A stretch of DNA of 13,024 nucleotides from assembly GCA_003387805.1 (NCBI GenBank), contig QGSR01000022.1, positions 1-13,024 of the forward strand. The letters run 5' to 3'. Source of the stretch: Bacillota bacterium (GTDB lineage Bacteria; Bacillota; Limnochordia; Limnochordales; ZCTH02-B6). The position numbers were made by a program, and so were the translations under genes. Below, in pieces: positions 1 to 6,477 of the stretch (positions within the stretch are counted from its first letter, which is position 1; each line of letters opens with the position of its first letter). Under the pieces are notes generated by a model. That model saw nothing but the letters and a program-made list of their open reading frames with translations. It did not search any database and had not been told where the DNA came from.

Positions 1-2214
1 GGGGACGTGCGCCCGGCCCGGACATCCGAATTCCCCCCGGGCCCTGCCCGAACCGTCGACGATGGGTTCCGCCCGGCCCCCCGCCGGGTCCTCGGCGCCC
101 GCATCCGCATCCGGCCCGGCGGACACCACCCGCACCAGCCCCGTCAGGCGGATGTCCCGCGACGAAGCGCCGACGCGGATTTCAAACTCTCCCGGCTCGA
201 TGCGCCAGCCGCCGGCGGCGGGGTCCCAGAAGGCGAAGGCCCGCCCGTCCAGCGTGAACGTCACGTCCTTCGTCTCGCCGGGCCGCAGCGCTACCTTGGC
301 GAAATCCTTCAGCTCCTGTTCGGGCCTGAACACGCTGGACGCGGCGTCATGCACGTACAGCTGCACCACTTCCTTGCCGAAGCGCCGGCCCGTGTTGGTG
401 ACGGACACCGTCACCTGCACGCTGTCGCCCGCTTGGATTTCCGACGCGCTCAGCCGAAGATGGCCGTAAGCGAACTCCGTGTAGCTCAGCCCGTGCCCGA
501 AGGGAAACAGCACGTCTTTGCCCGCCGAATCGTAGTAACGATACCCCACGTAAATGCTTTCCCGGTACTCCACGGTGCGCGGCCCGCCGGGAAAGAACCG
601 GTGGACCGGATGATCCTCCAGGCGCAGGGGAAACGTCTCCGCCAGCTTGCCGCACGGGTTGACGTCGCCGAACAGGACGTCGGCCACGGCCGAACCTCCG
701 GCCTGGCCGCCCAGGTACGCCTCCACGACCGCGGGCACGCGGTCCAGCCACGGCATGGCCACCGGCCCGCCGTTGCTCAAAACGACGACCACGTTGGGGT
801 TGGCGTCCGCCACGGCGGTGATGAGCGCATCGTGGCTGCGGGGCAGGGCCAGGCTCGTGCGGTCCAGCCCCTCGGTCTCGTACAGCGGCGGCAGCCCGGC
901 AAAGACGACGGCCACGTCCGCGGCGCGGGCGGCCGCCACCGCTTCCGCGATGAGCCCGGCGTCCGCGTCCTCCTCCCTGCCCGGCACGTCCCGGCCCAAG
1001 TCGTAGCCGGCCGCGTACACGACCCGTCCGGCGCCCAGGCGGGCCACGAAGGCGTCCAATGCGTTGTCCAGCCTGGTCGGCGTAATGACCGAGCTGCCCG
1101 CGCCTTGGTAGCGGGGATGCTTGGCCATGGCGCCGATGACGGCCACGGACCAGCCGGAGCCGCGGCCGTCCAGCGGCAGCAGCGTTCCGTCGTTTTTCAG
1201 CAGAACGACGCCTTCGGCGGCCGCCCTCCGTGCCAGCGCGTGATGGGCCGCCGCATCAAAGAGGGGTTGCCGTTCGCGCGGGACGCCGCCCGCTTCGGGA
1301 TCACCGGCCTGGCCGCCGGCCGCTCCGGCCGGTGCATGGCCCGCGGACGCCGCTTTGAGAATCAAAGTCAGTACACGGCCGGCGGCGCGATCCAGCACCG
1401 CTTCGTCCAGCCGCCCGCTGCGGACGGCGTCCGCCAGGTCCGCCACGCTGCCGGCGCCGGTGCCGGGCATCTCCAGGTCCAGGCCCGCCGACAGCGCCGC
1501 AATCCGATGGTCCACGGCTCCCCAGTCCGAAACGACGGCGCCGTCAAACCCCCACTCGTCGCGCAAGATGCGCGTCAGCAGCTCCTCGTGCTCGGTGCAG
1601 TAGCGACCGTTGACACGGTTGTACGCGGCCATGACCGTCCACGGCCGCGCCTTGGTGACCGCCCGCTCGAACGGCGCAAGGTAAATTTCCCTGAGCGCCC
1701 GTTGGTCCACGACGGCGTCGATGGAAAACCGCCGCGTCTCCTGGTTGTTCGCGGCGAAATGCTTGATGCAGGCGCCGACGCCCGCGGACTGCAGCCCGTC
1801 GATGAAGGCGGCGGCCAGCTCGCCGGCCAGCAAGGGGTCTTCGGAAAAGTATTCGAAGTTGCGGCCGCACAGGGGCGAGCGTTTGATGTTGACGCCGGGC
1901 CCCAGCACGACCCCGACGCCGAGCGCCCGCGCTTCCGCGCCGACGGCCCGCCCGACCTCCCGCACCAGCTCCCGGTCCCACGTGGCGGCCAGCGTCACCG
2001 CCGTCGGGAAACACGTCGCGGGGACGTTGTCCGTCAGGGACACGTTGTCGCTGCGGTGCTGCTTGCGCAAGCCGTGGGGACCGTCGGCCACCCAGATGGA
2101 CGGCACGCCCAGCCGCGGCACGCCGTGCAGCGTCCAGTAGTCTTTGCCCACGCACAGCGCCGCCTTTTCCTCCAGCGTCAGGTTGGCCAGAAGTTCTTTG
2201 ACGTCTTCCGCCAA
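1..2214 (-). CDS. Glycoside hydrolase family 3 beta-glucosidase-type enzyme (3' end beyond window)
   Basis: Retaining exo-glycosidase, probably cytosolic since no signal peptide is visible. It would release terminal beta-linked sugars from oligosaccharides; the sugar cannot be told from sequence. Counting from a TTG start at 2214, residues 10-17 carry LTLEEKAA, then VADGPHGLRK, KHFAANNQE (Lys151-His152) and VVSDWGAV, whose Asp (about 230) is the expected nucleophile. The (alpha/beta)6 sandwich domain carries ETEGLDR near 446-452, where the acid/base Glu is expected, and FPFGHGLSY precedes a C-terminal fibronectin III-like domain (about 585-685, with FWDP and SSRDIRL near its end). There is no PA14 insert. 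The frame is still open at base 1, so a short C-terminal piece is missing. No ATG or GTG gives a plausible start: TTG 2214 has a GAGG 5 nt upstream, and TTG 2283 is an alternative adding 23 residues. Family call is firm; start is uncertain. Confidence 0.93.
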   Translation of the reverse strand, partial: MAEDVKELLANLTLEEKAALCVGKDYWTLHGVPRLGVPSIWVADGPHGLRKQHRSDNVSLTDNVPATCFPTAVTLAATWDRELVREVGRAVGAEARALGVGVVLGPGVNIKRSPLCGRNFEYFSEDPLLAGELAAAFIDGLQSAGVGACIKHFAANNQETRRFSIDAVVDQRALREIYLAPFERAVTKARPWTVMAAYNRVNGRYCTEHEELLTRILRDEWGFDGAVVSDWGAVDHRIAALSAGLDLEMPGTGAGSVADLADAVRSGRLDEAVLDRAAGRVLTLILKAASAGHAPAGAAGGQAGDPEAGGVPRERQPLFDAAAHHALARRAAAEGVVLLKNDGTLLPLDGRGSGWSVAVIGAMAKHPRYQGAGSSVITPTRLDNALDAFVARLGAGRVVYAAGYDLGRDVPGREEDADAGLIAEAVAAARAADVAVVFAGLPPLYETEGLDRTSLALPRSHDALITAVADANPNVVVVLSNGGPVAMPWLDRVPAVVEAYLGGQAGGSAVADVLFGDVNPCGKLAETFPLRLEDHPVHRFFPGGPRTVEYRESIYVGYRYYDSAGKDVLFPFGHGLSYTEFAYGHLRLSASEIQAGDSVQVTVSVTNTGRRFGKEVVQLYVHDAASSVFRPEQELKDFAKVALRPGETKDVTFTLDGRAFAFWDPAAGGWRIEPGEFEIRVGASSRDIRLTGLVRVVSAGPDADAGAEDPAGGRAEPIVDGSGRARGEFGCPGRAHVP

Positions 2215-2421
2215 CGCCGCCTCGGCTCCCGTCAGCGGCGCATCCGCCTCCGCCGCCGGCCTGACTCGGATTTCACCGGACAACGTGCTCCACCCCGGTT
2301 CCGATGGACATTTATGGCTGACTACGGCGGCACGGGCGAGACTCCTTCCCGGCCGGCCTGGACCGTGAAGGGCGCCGCTCAGCCGGGCCGCCACGGAAGC
2401 CGATGCCGATGCGCGGGCAAC

Positions 2422-2452
2422 AAAAACACCTCCCGGCATCCCGGGAGGTGTT
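2422..2452 (-). terminator. Rho-independent terminator after the DUF4097 gene
   Basis: A perfect 12-bp inverted repeat (2425-2436 with 2441-2452) encloses a 4-nt loop. Read on the minus strand the stem is followed directly by a run of T. It lies 24 bp past the DUF4097 stop, so it ends the sigma-factor operon and separates it from the GH3 gene. Confidence 0.9.
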
Positions 2453-2475
2453 CCAAGCCCTGCCTGGCCGGGGCG

Positions 2476-3378
2476 TCAGTTGCTTCCAACGGCCGCCAGA
2501 GTGACGGAGCCGTTGGACGTGCGGACGCTGAGACGGGCGGCGCCTTCGCCGATGGTGCCCACGATGCGGCCGCGCTCGATGACCGACGTCTTGACCTCGG
2601 CCTGCAGGTTGATGTTGCCGTTGCTCGTCCGCAGCTCCACCGCCGCGTCGGGGTCCACCAGCGTCACGGTCACCGCGCCGTTGGACGTGTGCACGTCGTA
2701 GCCGGCGCCCTCCTCAAGGCGGGCCCGCAGCTCCACCGCGCCGTTGCTGGTCCGCAGCTGGCCGCTGCCCGTCAAGGTGCCGCCCGCCAACGTAATGGGC
2801 CCGTTGGACGTGCGCCCGTCCACCGCGCCGTGCACGTCGGACAAGCGCAGCGCACCGTTGGACGTCCGCACCTCCAGCGTGCCCGTATGGCCGTTGACGG
2901 TGACGGCGCCGTTGGACGTGTTCAAGGCGACGCGGCCGTGAATATCGGACGCGACGATGGCGCCGTTGGAAGTGGTCAACGTGACGTCGCCGTGCCAGCC
3001 GCGGGGCACCTTCACGAAGAACTCCACACGGACGGCGCTGAAGAACCCGTGCCGGACCGGCGGCTCGACCACCGCCTGCACGCCCCGCTCGGTCTGGGAA
3101 AAGGCGACCCTCGTTTCGCCCCACAGGCGCCGGGCCAGGCCCGAGAAAAGGCGCGGCTTGTACTGCAGGGCCTCGATGACCACTTCGTCGCCTTCCCATG
3201 TTTCGTAGGTAATGCGGCCGTTGACGCCCACGACGCGCAGCAGCCCGCCCGGTTCGACGACAAACGACTCCACCAGATGCTCGGGCCGGCCCACGCCGGG
3301 GACCGCGGAGCCCGCCAGCGCCAGCGTGCCGAATAAGAGAACGACGATGCCGAGAATGAGCACTCCGACTCTCGCCAT
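2476..3378 (-). CDS. DUF4097 family beta-strand repeat protein, membrane-anchored or exported
   Basis: 300 residues. Residues 5-25 are a hydrophobic segment that is either an N-terminal anchor or a signal peptide; there is no lipobox Cys. Residues 31-130 form a less repetitive region with a VNGRITYETW motif (52-61). Residues 130-297 carry eight TSNG motifs starting at 136, 154, 172, 190, 210, 231, 251 and 287, spaced 18-21 residues (the last interval is double). This is the pattern of stacked beta-solenoid rungs seen in DUF4097 proteins. Relatives YvlB (Bacillus, SigW regulon) and LiaX (Enterococcus) act in cell-envelope stress, so a surface or stress-sensing role is likely by family and by its place as the last gene of an ECF sigma operon. 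The ATG lies 2 bp after the preceding TAG with GAGGGTGAG upstream inside that gene, so translation is probably coupled. Confidence 0.88.
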   Translation of the reverse strand: MARVGVLILGIVVLLFGTLALAGSAVPGVGRPEHLVESFVVEPGGLLRVVGVNGRITYETWEGDEVVIEALQYKPRLFSGLARRLWGETRVAFSQTERGVQAVVEPPVRHGFFSAVRVEFFVKVPRGWHGDVTLTTSNGAIVASDIHGRVALNTSNGAVTVNGHTGTLEVRTSNGALRLSDVHGAVDGRTSNGPITLAGGTLTGSGQLRTSNGAVELRARLEEGAGYDVHTSNGAVTVTLVDPDAAVELRTSNGNINLQAEVKTSVIERGRIVGTIGEGAARLSVRTSNGSVTLAAVGSN

Positions 3379-3380
3379 CG

Positions 3381-3740
3381 CTACTCACCCTCTTCCTGCT
3401 TCTTTTTCTCCGCGATCATGTCGCGAATGATCAGAGCGACGCCGTACGCCGTGGGCACCAGGCCGCCGATCAGCCACGGCCCCGGCCCGAGGGTGAGCAG
3501 ACCCAGCGTAATGGCCACGCCCACCAGCGTGGTGGTAATCGGCGACGTCGCGTCCCGCTTGGCCCGGCCGGCGTAGTCGCCGTCGTCGTCGTCATCGTCG
3601 TCGCGCTCGGGCGGAACCAGGCCCCGCTCGATCATCGCCAGCCGTTCCTTGTAGCGCAGGTAGCGGGTAAACGCGGCGTAGCCGAAGGCCATCGCCACCA
3701 CCAGCAGCGGAAATCCAAACACGACCGCAACATCCCACAC
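3381..3740 (-). CDS. Small DUF6249-like membrane protein
   Basis: 119 residues with three likely membrane segments (about 3-24, 68-86 and 88-106). The motif YKERLAMIERGLVPPE follows the first segment and resembles DUF6249 proteins, which often neighbour ECF sigma/anti-sigma pairs. A striking acidic run of seven Asp (47-53) then GD lies in the first cytoplasmic or extracytoplasmic loop, and the C-terminus is charged (EKKKQEEGE). The GTG start at 3740 has AAAGGAG about 10 nt upstream; an ATG within that spacer is in another frame that gives no sensible protein. The gene sits between the anti-sigma gene (83 bp upstream) and the DUF4097 gene (2 bp downstream). A role as a partner in the stress module is inference; the molecular function is unknown. 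Confidence 0.8.
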   Translation of the reverse strand: MWDVAVVFGFPLLVVAMAFGYAAFTRYLRYKERLAMIERGLVPPERDDDDDDDGDYAGRAKRDATSPITTTLVGVAITLGLLTLGPGPWLIGGLVPTAYGVALIIRDMIAEKKKQEEGE

Positions 3741-3823
3741 GGCAGTTCATCTCCTTTGGTGCGGCCCCCGTATCCCGGGGCGTCCGTTGGTCAGCGGCTG
3801 TGCGTCGCGGCAGAGGGCCTTCC

Positions 3824-4474
3824 TCAGCCGTCTCTCGCGCTCTCCCCCGCGGCCGACACGGCCAAGGCGGCGACCAAACCCGCCAGGCCCCAGATCAACC
3901 CCAGGAGCATCTGTCCTGCGGGCCCGGCCTCCAGCGCCGCGGCGTTGACGGCGTAGAAAGCGTCCAAGACCACGGAGCGGACCGCCTCGGCCAGCGCGGG
4001 CATGGCCAGCGGCACGGCGTCCACGACGGGACGGCCCACCGTTGCGGAACCCGCCAAGCCCAGCGCCGCCGCGGCCAAGGCCGCCCCGGCGGCCGCGCCC
4101 CGGGCGACTCGCGCCCAAACCGACGCCGCGCCGCGCCCGGCCCGCGCGGCCCGCCAGGGGCCGTCCGCCGTCGGGACCGCCGCGGCGGGGCTCAGGCCCC
4201 GCTCCCGCTCGGCCGCGATCCTGACCATCACGGCGTCCAGCAGCCCGTCCGGCGCTCCCGGCCGCTTCAGGGCCCGCAGTCCCGCCTCGATCCGGATCCA
4301 CTCCCGCCGCTCGGCTTGGCAGTAGGCGCACGTTTGGGCGTGGCGGCGGGCCAGCCGGTGAAGCGGGGACCACCGCCGCGCGGCGCCGGCGTCCGCGGCG
4401 TCGTCCGCCGCCACACCCAGCCGCTCCGCCACACCGCACCACCAAGTGCGCCGCGGCTCGTCTTTCCTGGTCAT
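3824..4474 (-). CDS. Zinc-finger (zf-HC2 type) transmembrane anti-sigma factor
   Basis: 216 residues. The N-terminal part carries H45-x3-C49-x2-C52, the zinc-binding anti-sigma signature; Cys13 (WWC) could be the fourth ligand. Two Ala/Leu/Gly-rich segments (about 126-147 and 188-208) can span the membrane, leaving a short middle loop and tail. Proteins of this type bind and hold their partner ECF sigma factor at the membrane until an envelope signal releases it. The ATG overlaps the TGA of the sigma gene by 4 bp (ATGA), the usual arrangement for a translationally coupled sigma/anti-sigma pair. There is a GGGGGG tract about 6 nt upstream of the start. The Ala/Arg-rich linker (70-125) is poorly conserved in character. 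The assignment rests on the HxxxCxxC motif, membrane segments and position. Confidence 0.87.
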   Translation of the reverse strand: MTRKDEPRRTWWCGVAERLGVAADDAADAGAARRWSPLHRLARRHAQTCAYCQAERREWIRIEAGLRALKRPGAPDGLLDAVMVRIAAERERGLSPAAAVPTADGPWRAARAGRGAASVWARVARGAAAGAALAAAALGLAGSATVGRPVVDAVPLAMPALAEAVRSVVLDAFYAVNAAALEAGPAGQMLLGLIWGLAGLVAALAVSAAGESARDG

Positions 4475-5055
4475 GGCCTTCCCCCCTGCCGGGCGGTTTG
4501 GGCGCCGCCCTCGCCGGCGGTTCGCGCCGCCGGCTCCAGCAGCCTGCGAAGCTCCCTGCGGGCCCGATGAAGGTGCGTCTTGACCGTGCCGACGGGCAGC
4601 TCGACGATGGCGGCGATCTCCTTGATGGGCAGATCCTCCACGTAAAAGAGCGTCAGCACCGTCCGGTAACGCACCGGGAGCCGCCGCAGCGCCCGTTCCA
4701 GCTCTTCGCGGGTCTCCAGCGCCTCGACGCGCGCCTGCGGATCATCGCCGGAGCCGGCCGCGGCCGCCGGCTCCTCCAGCGGCAGCGGCCGCCGGCGGCG
4801 GGTGCGGTCCACGCACTGGCGCCACACGATGCGGTACAGCCACGTGGAAAACCTGGCGTCGCCGCGGAAGCCGGGCAGCGCCCGCCAGGCGTTGTATAAA
4901 GCGTCCTGCACCGCGTCCTCCGCCTCCGCGGCGTCGTGCAGAATGCGCAGCGCCAGGCGGAACGCCGGGTCGAGACACGGCCGCACCAGGCGGGCGAACG
5001 CTTCGTCGTTTCCCTGGCGAGCCGCCGCCAGCAGCTCCGCCTCGCCGATCCCCAT
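4471..5055 (-). CDS. ECF-subfamily RNA polymerase sigma-70 factor
   Basis: 194 residues from ATG 5055. Sigma region 2 spans about 20-88: region 2.2 includes AEDAVQDALYNAWRALPGF and the DNA-melting region 2.4 includes FSTWLYRIVWRQCVDRTRRR. A Pro/Ala linker follows. Sigma region 4 spans about 118-172, with its helix-turn-helix near IKEIAAIVELPVGTVKTHL. There are no regions 1 or 3, as expected for an ECF factor. A GTG at 5094 would add 13 residues, but its only AAAGG touches the start codon and it lies at the predicted transcription start, whereas ATG 5055 has GCGAGG 6 nt upstream; I therefore prefer ATG. First gene of the sigma/anti-sigma/DUF6249/DUF4097 operon, and probably autoregulated. Confidence 0.95.
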   Translation of the reverse strand: MGIGEAELLAAARQGNDEAFARLVRPCLDPAFRLALRILHDAAEAEDAVQDALYNAWRALPGFRGDARFSTWLYRIVWRQCVDRTRRRRPLPLEEPAAAAGSGDDPQARVEALETREELERALRRLPVRYRTVLTLFYVEDLPIKEIAAIVELPVGTVKTHLHRARRELRRLLEPAARTAGEGGAQTARQGGRP

Positions 5056-5094
5056 CGGGAGCCTCGCCTTCTTCTCGCACAACCGCTTATCCAC

Positions 5095-5127
5095 CCTTTG
5101 GACGGCGGCCGCGCGCCAAAGGTTTCA
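5095..5127 (-). promoter_or_regulatory. Candidate ECF (SigM/SigW-like) promoter of the sigma operon
   Basis: On the minus strand TGAAAC (5127-5122) is followed by a 17-nt spacer and CGTC (5104-5101). This equals the -35/-10 consensus for Bacillus SigM/SigW-type ECF factors (TGAAAC-N16/17-CGTM). Transcription would begin near 5095, leaving about 40 nt of leader before the preferred ATG at 5055. Its place directly before an ECF sigma gene fits autoregulation. Confidence 0.65.
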
Positions 5128-5170
5128 CTGGGGGACGTTTTTCACAAAAAACTCACGCGGGATACAAGAA

Positions 5171-5200
5171 GGCCCCCGCGTCCGACTGACGGGCGGGGGC
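5171..5200 (-). terminator. Hairpin terminator between the small-ORF region and the sigma promoter
   Basis: An 8-bp inverted repeat GCCCCCGC/GCGGGGGC (5172-5179 with 5193-5200) encloses 13 nt. Read on the minus strand it is followed by CCTTCTTGTATC, a partly T-rich tail. It would stop minus-strand transcripts arriving from 5234 and above before they reach the sigma promoter. The large loop and broken T tract make it weaker than the terminator at 2422-2452. Confidence 0.5.
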
Positions 5201-5233
5201 GCCGTCCGGCAAGCAGCGGGATTCCTCGACCCT

Positions 5234-5353
5234 TCACGGGTCTTCGCGGAAGCGCAGGGGCCGGGGCAAAAGGCCCAGCGGCCAAAGGCCCCGCTCGATG
5301 CCCTCCCGCACGACCTCAGGCTTGCACTTGACCAAAAGGTGCGACGCGGGCAT
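5234..5353 (-). CDS. Candidate small protein, 39 residues, unknown function
   Basis: ATG 5353 to TGA 5234. The product begins MPASHLLVKCKPEVV and continues with EGIERGLWPLGLLPRPLRF. It has a helical, amphipathic-looking start, one Cys (residue 10) and a Pro/Leu/Arg-rich end; there is no membrane segment. I do not recognise it. Support: a hairpin terminator lies just downstream on the same strand (5171-5200), and the unit lies in a stretch otherwise lacking genes. Against it: there is no good Shine-Dalgarno directly before its ATG. A 20-codon ORF (5378-5316, same strand, next frame) that does have a strong GGAGG overlaps its first part and could couple translation. Chance ORFs of this size are common in high-GC DNA. 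Confidence 0.3.
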   Translation of the reverse strand: MPASHLLVKCKPEVVREGIERGLWPLGLLPRPLRFREDP

Positions 5354-5378
5354 CCGCTCGCGTTGTTCTCATCGGCAT
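5316..5378 (-). CDS. Candidate 20-residue leader ORF with strong ribosome site
   Basis: ATG 5378 is preceded by GGAGG with 8-nt spacing. The 20 codons (MPMRTTRADARVAPFG...) end at TGA 5318-5316, inside the 39-codon ORF at 5234-5353 that is read in another frame. It could be a leader peptide, or together with that ORF it could represent one gene interrupted by a frameshift. The only firm observation is the well-spaced ribosome site. Confidence 0.22.
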   Translation of the reverse strand: MPMRTTRADARVAPFGQVQA

Positions 5379-5438
5379 GCGTCCATCCTCCGGAGACTGT
5401 TCGTTCCTTGCCGGCGGCCGAAGCCGCTCTTGGAACGG

Positions 5439-5467
5439 TCGACAGGACCGCCCGCTTGTCTTACATT
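5439..5467 (+). promoter_or_regulatory. Candidate sigma-A promoter for the ABC ATPase gene
   Basis: TCGACA (5439-5444; 5 of 6 to TTGACA), a 17-nt spacer and TACATT (5462-5467; 4 of 6 to TATAAT). Transcription would start near 5474, about 20 nt before the GTG at 5494. The AT-rich island ttacattatattaca stands out in GC-rich surroundings. Read on the minus strand the same island contains a perfect TATAAT (5470-5465), but without a recognisable -35, so it may be bidirectional. Confidence 0.5.
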
Positions 5468-5493
5468 ATATTACAGAACAGGGGGCGGACGGC

Positions 5494-6372
5494 GTGGAAA
5501 CAGCCGGCGAACAGCGCGTGCCGGAGCAGGCCGGGGGCGGCGTTCGGGAGGCCGCGGCCCGGCGGCCCGGAAAGGAAGTTGTCATCGATGTCCGGGGGGT
5601 CGTCTGGGAACGGGACGGCCGGCGCATCCTGGACCACGTGGACTGGACCGTGCGCCAAGGCGAACACTGGGCGCTGCTGGGCCGCAACGGCTCGGGCAAG
5701 ACGACCCTTCTCAGCATGATCACAGGCTACATCTGGCCCATGCGAGGCCGCGTCTCGGTGCTGGGGCACCGCTACGGCACGGTGGATCTGCGGGAGCTGC
5801 GCCGGCGCATCGGCTGGGTCAGCTCGGCGCTGCAGGAACGGGTCCATCCCCGGGAGGTGGCGGGGAACCTGGTCGTTTCCGGCCTCCACGCCGCGACGGG
5901 ACTTTTCCGCCCGGCCGCGCCCGAACACAAGGCGAAGGCGCTGGAAATCATGGAGACGCTGGGCTGCGCCCACGTGGCCCGGCGGGAGTACCGCACGTGC
6001 TCCCACGGCGAAAAGCAAATGCTCCTCATCGCCCGGGCGCTGATGGCGTCCCCGGAGCTTCTCATTCTGGACGAGCCGTGCACGGGTCTCGATTTCGTGG
6101 CGCGGCAAGGGCTGCTGGACGGCGTCGCCGCCCTGGCCCGCCGCGCCGACGCGCCCACGATCCTTTACGTGACCCACCACGTGGAGGAGATTTTTCCGGA
6201 GCTGACCCATGCCCTGCTGCTGCGGGACGGCCGCGTCGTGGCCCGGGGACTGGCCCGTGAAGTGCTTACCGCCGAGCGTTTGTCGGACATGTACGGCGTA
6301 CCGGTGACCGTGCACCGGCACTACGGGCGGACGTGGCTGACGCTGGCCGAGCCGGGGCTGCCGGGGGAATGA
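5494..6372 (+). CDS. ABC transporter ATP-binding protein, YlmA/ModF-like
   Basis: 292 residues from GTG 5494, which has AGGGGG 8 nt upstream; an earlier in-frame ATG (5377) lies before the predicted promoter and would add unlikely sequence. One complete ATPase domain is present: Walker A GRNGSGKT (63-70), Q-loop Gln about 114 (SSALQER), a C-loop reading SHGEKQ instead of LSGGQ (170-175), Walker B LLILDEP (189-195) and switch His about 228 (YVTHH). The SHGEKQ signature, the IGWVSSALQE segment and LDEPCTGLD resemble B. subtilis YlmA and the halves of E. coli ModF. The cytoplasmic ATPase would drive an ABC importer or exporter, but no permease or binding-protein gene is adjacent; the next gene is a SulP transporter that does not use ABC ATPases. 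The substrate is unknown. Confidence 0.92.
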   Translation: METAGEQRVPEQAGGGVREAAARRPGKEVVIDVRGVVWERDGRRILDHVDWTVRQGEHWALLGRNGSGKTTLLSMITGYIWPMRGRVSVLGHRYGTVDLRELRRRIGWVSSALQERVHPREVAGNLVVSGLHAATGLFRPAAPEHKAKALEIMETLGCAHVARREYRTCSHGEKQMLLIARALMASPELLILDEPCTGLDFVARQGLLDGVAALARRADAPTILYVTHHVEEIFPELTHALLLRDGRVVARGLAREVLTAERLSDMYGVPVTVHRHYGRTWLTLAEPGLPGE

Positions 6373-6411
6373 CGGCGCCCGCCGGGAGCCGGCTGCCCCG
6401 CGATCGGCGGT

Positions 6412-6422
6412 TGATATATAAT
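6412..6422 (+). promoter_or_regulatory. Candidate promoter -10 region upstream of the SulP gene
   Basis: The sequence ttgatatataat contains a perfect TATAAT (6417-6422) and also an extended -10 reading TGaTATATA (6412-6420). No good -35 is visible 16-18 nt upstream. If used, transcription starts near 6429, downstream of the ATG at 6421, which argues that translation begins at TTG 6478. Confidence 0.45.
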
Positions 6423-6477
6423 GGATGCCGGTGCAGCCATACCCGTTCTCTATTTCCACACGAGGGACGATCGCGCA

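Noticed and set aside
2500..2975. Short direct repeats (ccgttggacgt-like, about 54-63 bp apart) resembling a CRISPR array
   Set aside because: They encode the TSNG rungs in frame, the intervening segments are coding and similar, and no cas genes are present.
7..3336. 1109-codon open frame on the plus strand
   Set aside because: Arg/His/Gln-rich with no domain; it is antisense to the GH3 and DUF4097 genes, which have clear motifs. Long antisense frames are usual in GC-rich coding DNA.
3741..3823. Possible second promoter or terminator in the 83-bp gap inside the sigma operon
   Set aside because: Only a short CCCG/CGGG stem is present, with no T tract and no -35/-10 pair; read-through is more likely.
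3747..4445. 232-codon minus-strand frame overlapping the anti-sigma gene
   Set aside because: Gly/Arg-rich frame shift of the zf-HC2 anti-sigma gene; its ATG lies in the spacer before the DUF6249-like gene and no domain is visible.
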